Source: Chitinophagaceae bacterium
GTDB lineage: Bacteria; Bacteroidota; Bacteroidia; Chitinophagales; Chitinophagaceae
Direction: 5' to 3'
DNA: 64,000 bases
NCBI GenBank assembly: GCA_019638595.1
Contig: JAHBTJ010000020.1
Span: 88,025-152,024, forward strand
A program made the position numbers and the translations under genes. The notes beneath the pieces are model-generated. The model saw nothing but the letters and a program-made list of their open reading frames with translations. It was not told where the DNA came from and ran no database searches. The number at the start of each line of letters is the position of its first letter. Position 1 is the first letter of the stretch. Positions 60,583 to 64,000 of this stretch are shown here, piece by piece.

Positions 60583-62904
60583 TTATGTTTTTGTGATCGC
60601 TTCGTCCATGTTATAAATAACCTGCAAGGTTCTTACCATGGCGGCAAGATCAGGTGAAGGGGTATTTTTCAGCTTGTATTCACCTATTTTGGCTACTGCT
60701 TTTTCTACAAGCTCCGGATTTGCTTTGAAATAATCATCCTGCTCCTTCCAGTATTCTGTTAAAATATTCAGCTCGCTCTGGTCGGGTCTCCTGTTGATGA
60801 TGCGCATAAACGCATTGGTAAGGGCAGATTCGGTGGTTCCTTTTTGAGAAGATAACGCATCTGCCAAAGCGATGGACGATTCGAGCACCGTAGGATCGTT
60901 CATCATGATCAGGGCCTGTAGCGGAGTATTGGTCCTGGAACGCTTTACCTCGCACTGGTCGCGATTGCTGGCGTCAAATATGATCATGCTGGGGGGCGGA
61001 ACGGTACGTTTAATGAAAGTGTACATTCCCCTGCGGTATAGCTTATCGCCATGATCCTGTTTGTAGGTTGCCAGCAAGCCCCTGCCGGAGGTTGCGAGTT
61101 CCCATAGCCCCGGTGGCTGGTAGGGTTTCACGCTGGGTCCTCCAATAATCGGTTGCAGCAAACCGCTGCTGGAAAGTACCAGGTCGCGCACCATCTCCGC
61201 GTTCATGCGTATACGGGGCGCATACGATAAATAAATGTTTAAAGGATCGGCTTTTAGTTTTTCAGGGGTTACTATTGACGACTGCTTATAGGTAGCCGAC
61301 ATATATATATGCTTTACCAATCGCCTAATATCCCAGCCATTATCCCTGAAGTCAACCGCCATCCAGTCGAGCAGTTCAGGATTGGTGGGGAGGTCGCCCT
61401 GCATGCCGAAGTCGCCCGACGATTTTACAATGCCCCTGCCGAATATTTCCTGCCACACCCGGTTTACAAATACCCTTGCGGTAAGCGGGTTCTTTTTATT
61501 GAACAGCCATTTTGAAAGCCCCAGCCTGTTTTTGGGAAGACTGTCCGGAAATGGTAGTATAGAAGCGGGAGTACCCGCAGTTACTTCTTCTCCATGCTGG
61601 TCGTAATTACCACGGGTAAGCACATAGGTTTTACGCATGGTATCCATATCTTTCATGATAGATACCTGCAGGCGGTGCGTATCTGTTTTATTCATAAAGC
61701 TCAGCACGCCTTCCAGATCTTCTTTGGTAATGTCCATACGCGGGTTTTTCGCAAAGGTTTCCTGCCCGCCAACGGTAGATTCCAACCCTACTTCTTTAAT
61801 GCTGTTAAAAAAAGCGGTCATCTCGAAAAAGTCCTTCTGCGAAACAGGATCATATTTATGATCGTGGCATTTTGCGCATTCAATCGTCATACCCAGCAGC
61901 GCAGTGCCCAGTGTGTTCGTTCTGTCTACCACGTATTCAACGCGGTACTCTTCATCAATTACCCCGCCTTCTTCCGTTATTTTATGGTTGCGGTTAAAGC
62001 CTGTTGCCAGTAGTTGTTCTTTGGTAGCATCGGGCAATAAATCGCCGGCCAGTTGCCAGGTGATAAAAGTATCGTAGGGCATATTTTCGTTGAACGCATG
62101 AATTAACCAATCTCTCCATGGCCATTGGGTACGGTAGTTATCATCCTGGTAACCATGAGAGTCGGCATAGCGCGCTACATCCAGCCAGGGTATAGCCATG
62201 CGTTCGCCGTAAGTGGGGCGGCTCAGCAATTCATCAATTTTCTTTTCGTATGCATCGGGCGATGTATCCTTTACAAAACTGTCAATTTCTTCGGGGGTTG
62301 GGGGTAACCCGGTTATATCCAGCGATATCCGTCTCAGTAACCTTTCCTTATCGGCTTCTTCGTTGGGTGCAAGCCCGTGTTTTTCCATCCCTTTCAGTAC
62401 AAAAAAGTCAATTTCGTTTTTAGGCCAATCCTTGTTTTTAACTTTTGGTAAACCGGGTTTAACAGGCGCTACAAATGCCCAATGCGGCTCGTATTTGGCT
62501 CCCTGCTCAATCCATTTTTTAAGAAGGGCTATTTCATCGGCGGTTAAAGGGGGTAAGTTGCCCGAAGCGGGGGGCATTACAACAGAAGTATCGGTAGAGC
62601 TGACCCTGAGGAACAGTTCGGATTGACCCGGCTTGCCCGGTACAATGGCATGCGCCTGTGGGTGATCTTTGAGCGCTTTATAAGCTTCGGCTTCCACATC
62701 AAGCCTTAAGCCCGCTTCCCGTTTGTTGGCATCGGGTCCATGGCAGTTAAAGCATTTATCTGCCAGTATAGGACGAACCTGGAAGTTGTAGCTGATCTTT
62801 CCATCAGTTGCATCCGATGTGTTCCTGCTGGAAAAATATCTGAAAGTATACATCGCTGCCGCTACAATCAAACACAGCAGCACAATTATATATATCTTTT
62901 TCAT
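60583..62904 (-). CDS. Planctomycete-type cytochrome, DUF1549 and DUF1553 protein
   Basis: A 773-residue protein with an N-terminal membrane helix (KKIYIIVLLCLIVAAAMYTF). The PSCyt1 haem site is DKCFNCHGPDANKREAGLRL, followed by VMPPASGNLPPLTADEIALL. DUF1549 starts near NEIDFFVLKGMEKHGL and includes RRISLDITGLPPTPEEID, WLDVARYADSHGYQDD and a second CxxCH in IECAKCHDHKYDPVSQKDFF. DUF1553 has NPLTARVFVNRVWQEIFGRG and RSRTNTPLQALIMMNDPTVL. It heads the operon and probably serves in exported oxidation of a polymer or its breakdown products; no activity is established for this family. Confidence 0.88.
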   Translation of the reverse strand: MKKIYIIVLLCLIVAAAMYTFRYFSSRNTSDATDGKISYNFQVRPILADKCFNCHGPDANKREAGLRLDVEAEAYKALKDHPQAHAIVPGKPGQSELFLRVSSTDTSVVMPPASGNLPPLTADEIALLKKWIEQGAKYEPHWAFVAPVKPGLPKVKNKDWPKNEIDFFVLKGMEKHGLAPNEEADKERLLRRISLDITGLPPTPEEIDSFVKDTSPDAYEKKIDELLSRPTYGERMAIPWLDVARYADSHGYQDDNYRTQWPWRDWLIHAFNENMPYDTFITWQLAGDLLPDATKEQLLATGFNRNHKITEEGGVIDEEYRVEYVVDRTNTLGTALLGMTIECAKCHDHKYDPVSQKDFFEMTAFFNSIKEVGLESTVGGQETFAKNPRMDITKEDLEGVLSFMNKTDTHRLQVSIMKDMDTMRKTYVLTRGNYDQHGEEVTAGTPASILPFPDSLPKNRLGLSKWLFNKKNPLTARVFVNRVWQEIFGRGIVKSSGDFGMQGDLPTNPELLDWMAVDFRDNGWDIRRLVKHIYMSATYKQSSIVTPEKLKADPLNIYLSYAPRIRMNAEMVRDLVLSSSGLLQPIIGGPSVKPYQPPGLWELATSGRGLLATYKQDHGDKLYRRGMYTFIKRTVPPPSMIIFDASNRDQCEVKRSRTNTPLQALIMMNDPTVLESSIALADALSSQKGTTESALTNAFMRIINRRPDQSELNILTEYWKEQDDYFKANPELVEKAVAKIGEYKLKNTPSPDLAAMVRTLQVIYNMDEAITKT

Positions 62905-63087
62905 ACTTCAAGTTTAACAACCCTGTTTAGCAGAATTGCTGAGAGACACAACTCTCATTACAAGCAATCTTTTTACGGCTTCACGTTGCGCTGTTCCAGG
63001 CTTTAAAATGCCGGCAGCAAAACGGTACTAAAGTTAAGCTTTTCTGCCTGCCCGACCTATGAATTTATATCAAATAACAACTTGTTA

Positions 63088-64000
63088 TCAGCCTGGTACT
63101 CCTGCCTTATATATCACCACCCGGCCCCCGCTGGTAATTGTATACTGTTCGCCCGCCCCGGTAAATATTGCTTCTCCTTGTTGCAATGAAATGGTTTGTA
63201 GCCCGTTGGAGATCATTGCTGCCCCTTCTGTTAACAACAGTATTTCCAGCGAAAGGGAAGTATGTACATACATTCCATCTTTCTCCAAAACAATGCAACT
63301 TACAATAAAATCCGGAACAGGGCAACGGTAAATTGTTTCGTTGCCTTGTTGTTCTCCGTTCATCATGGAGGGCGCAATGCCCTCAAAAAGCGTATGCTTA
63401 AGTAATTCAGGAACGTCGATGTGTTTAGGAGTAAGCCCGCCCCGCAGCACATTGTCGGAATTAGACATGAGCTCAATATTCTGCCCCTCCATATAGGCGT
63501 GCGGTACGCCGGCCCCCTGGAAAATGGCCTGCCCGGGGTGCAGGTGGAGGATATTGAAAAAATAAATGGAGAAAATACCTCTGTCGAGTGCGGCAAGCGG
63601 TTGATTGCCTGTTGCCTTGCATGCCCAGTAACCCGCTTCCGCCCTTGATAGCTGGTTGGCTTTATACTGCGGCTGTATTTTTTGAATGAGTGGAACGAGT
63701 ATGGCATCCACCTCGTTTTGCGGTAATTCCATTACATGTTTGTACAGGCCGTAATAACCTTCTTTTTCAAACAGGTGCAGCAAAGGAAGGAACAAAGGTT
63801 CATTACGCAGGGTTTCTTCCAGCAGCTCTTTTTTCTTAAACCCATGCAGCAGCCAAAACTCGCTCAGGGCAACCATTACTTCCGGTTTATGGTTGTCATC
63901 CTTGTAGTTCCTGTTGGAGGCATTCAGGGGAATGCCTGCTTCGTTTTCGCGGGCAAAGCCTTTTTCCGCCTCTTCTTTAGTAGGATGTACCTGTATGGAT
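63088..64000 (-). CDS. manA: Mannose-6-phosphate isomerase, type I, N-terminal part beyond the window
   Basis: The frame continues from the stop at 63088 to the window edge, 304 codons. At the edge it reads SIQVHPTKEEAEKGFARENE, then YKDDNHKPEVMVALSEFWLL. The zinc ligands of type I PMI are present: Gln and His in IQVHP, Glu in HKPEVM and His in GAGVPHAYMEG. It interconverts mannose-6-phosphate and fructose-6-phosphate in the cytoplasm, linking mannose and GDP-mannose synthesis to glycolysis. Roughly the first 90-100 residues are missing. It stands apart from the downstream four-gene operon (183-bp gap). Confidence 0.9.
   Translation of the reverse strand, partial: SIQVHPTKEEAEKGFARENEAGIPLNASNRNYKDDNHKPEVMVALSEFWLLHGFKKKELLEETLRNEPLFLPLLHLFEKEGYYGLYKHVMELPQNEVDAILVPLIQKIQPQYKANQLSRAEAGYWACKATGNQPLAALDRGIFSIYFFNILHLHPGQAIFQGAGVPHAYMEGQNIELMSNSDNVLRGGLTPKHIDVPELLKHTLFEGIAPSMMNGEQQGNETIYRCPVPDFIVSCIVLEKDGMYVHTSLSLEILLLTEGAAMISNGLQTISLQQGEAIFTGAGEQYTITSGGRVVIYKAGVPG

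Overview
The window looks like chromosome from a Bacteroidota bacterium, most likely a Chitinophagaceae-like member of the Chitinophagales (inference). Supporting signs are a SusC/SusD pair, the type IX secretion and gliding genes porV and gldJ, DUF4292 and DUF3748 lipoproteins, TAnnTTTG-type -7 promoter boxes, and DUF1501/DUF1549/DUF1553 genes. No rRNA or tRNA gene was seen.

Positions 1-12.0 kb are mostly housekeeping: the end of rimP, a nucleotide-sugar epimerase, a Dabb-domain protein beside a decayed DNA-3-methyladenine glycosylase, cell-wall enzymes (N-acetylmuramoyl-L-alanine amidase, L,D-transpeptidase, M23 peptidase), a MerR regulator, alaS and dps. A LacI-type regulator (10972-11982, minus) then faces a GH127-like glycosidase (12147-14156). 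An 18-bp palindromic operator lies between them. Nearly the same operator recurs at 28472-28495 in front of susC, at almost the same distance from the start codon. This suggests one carbohydrate-utilisation regulon: regulator and GH127-like enzyme, then susC, susD, a small lipoprotein, a two-domain glycosidase-like/FGE-fold protein and a second GH127. A permease and a PLP enzyme follow.

A complete type II-C CRISPR-Cas cassette (about 14.3-28.4 kb) sits between those two operators. It holds a tracrRNA (minus), a DUF3800 gene (minus), cas9 (1432 aa), cas1, cas2, a REP-associated transposase with three matching REP hairpins, and an array of 63 full 46-bp repeats plus one truncated repeat. The tracrRNA anti-repeat shows that crRNAs are read right to left, against the cas genes. 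At least eleven spacers come from one phage gene start, and seven of the same-register ones differ mainly in the Cas9 seed. The last interval of the array is a 183-nt open coding fragment instead of a 30-nt spacer.

The main candidate for something new is between cas9 and the DUF3800 gene: a predicted 74-nt RNA (16153-16226, minus). It has a perfect -7 box, a closing stem with a U-tract, and an internal CRISPR-repeat handle able to pair with the tracrRNA. The 10 nt just before the handle are identical to a site in the cas9 promoter. This is the architecture expected of an RNA that guides Cas9 to repress its own gene. A second isolated repeat and another candidate small RNA lie near the tracrRNA.

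Positions 38.8-64 kb return to ordinary chromosome: a permease and lyase, a TolC-MFP pair, gpsA, a DUF3748 lipoprotein, an EnvC-like protein, DUF4292, dut, ispF, porV, gldJ, an aldo/keto reductase, a four-gene operon with planctomycete-type cytochrome domains, and manA running off the right edge. A family of dispersed intergenic repeats (GGGCTATGAGC / AAACTATAAACCACAAAC / AAACTTCAAACCTGTAAC words) occupies at least six gaps outside the CRISPR cassette. All calls come from reading the sequence; no database search was run.
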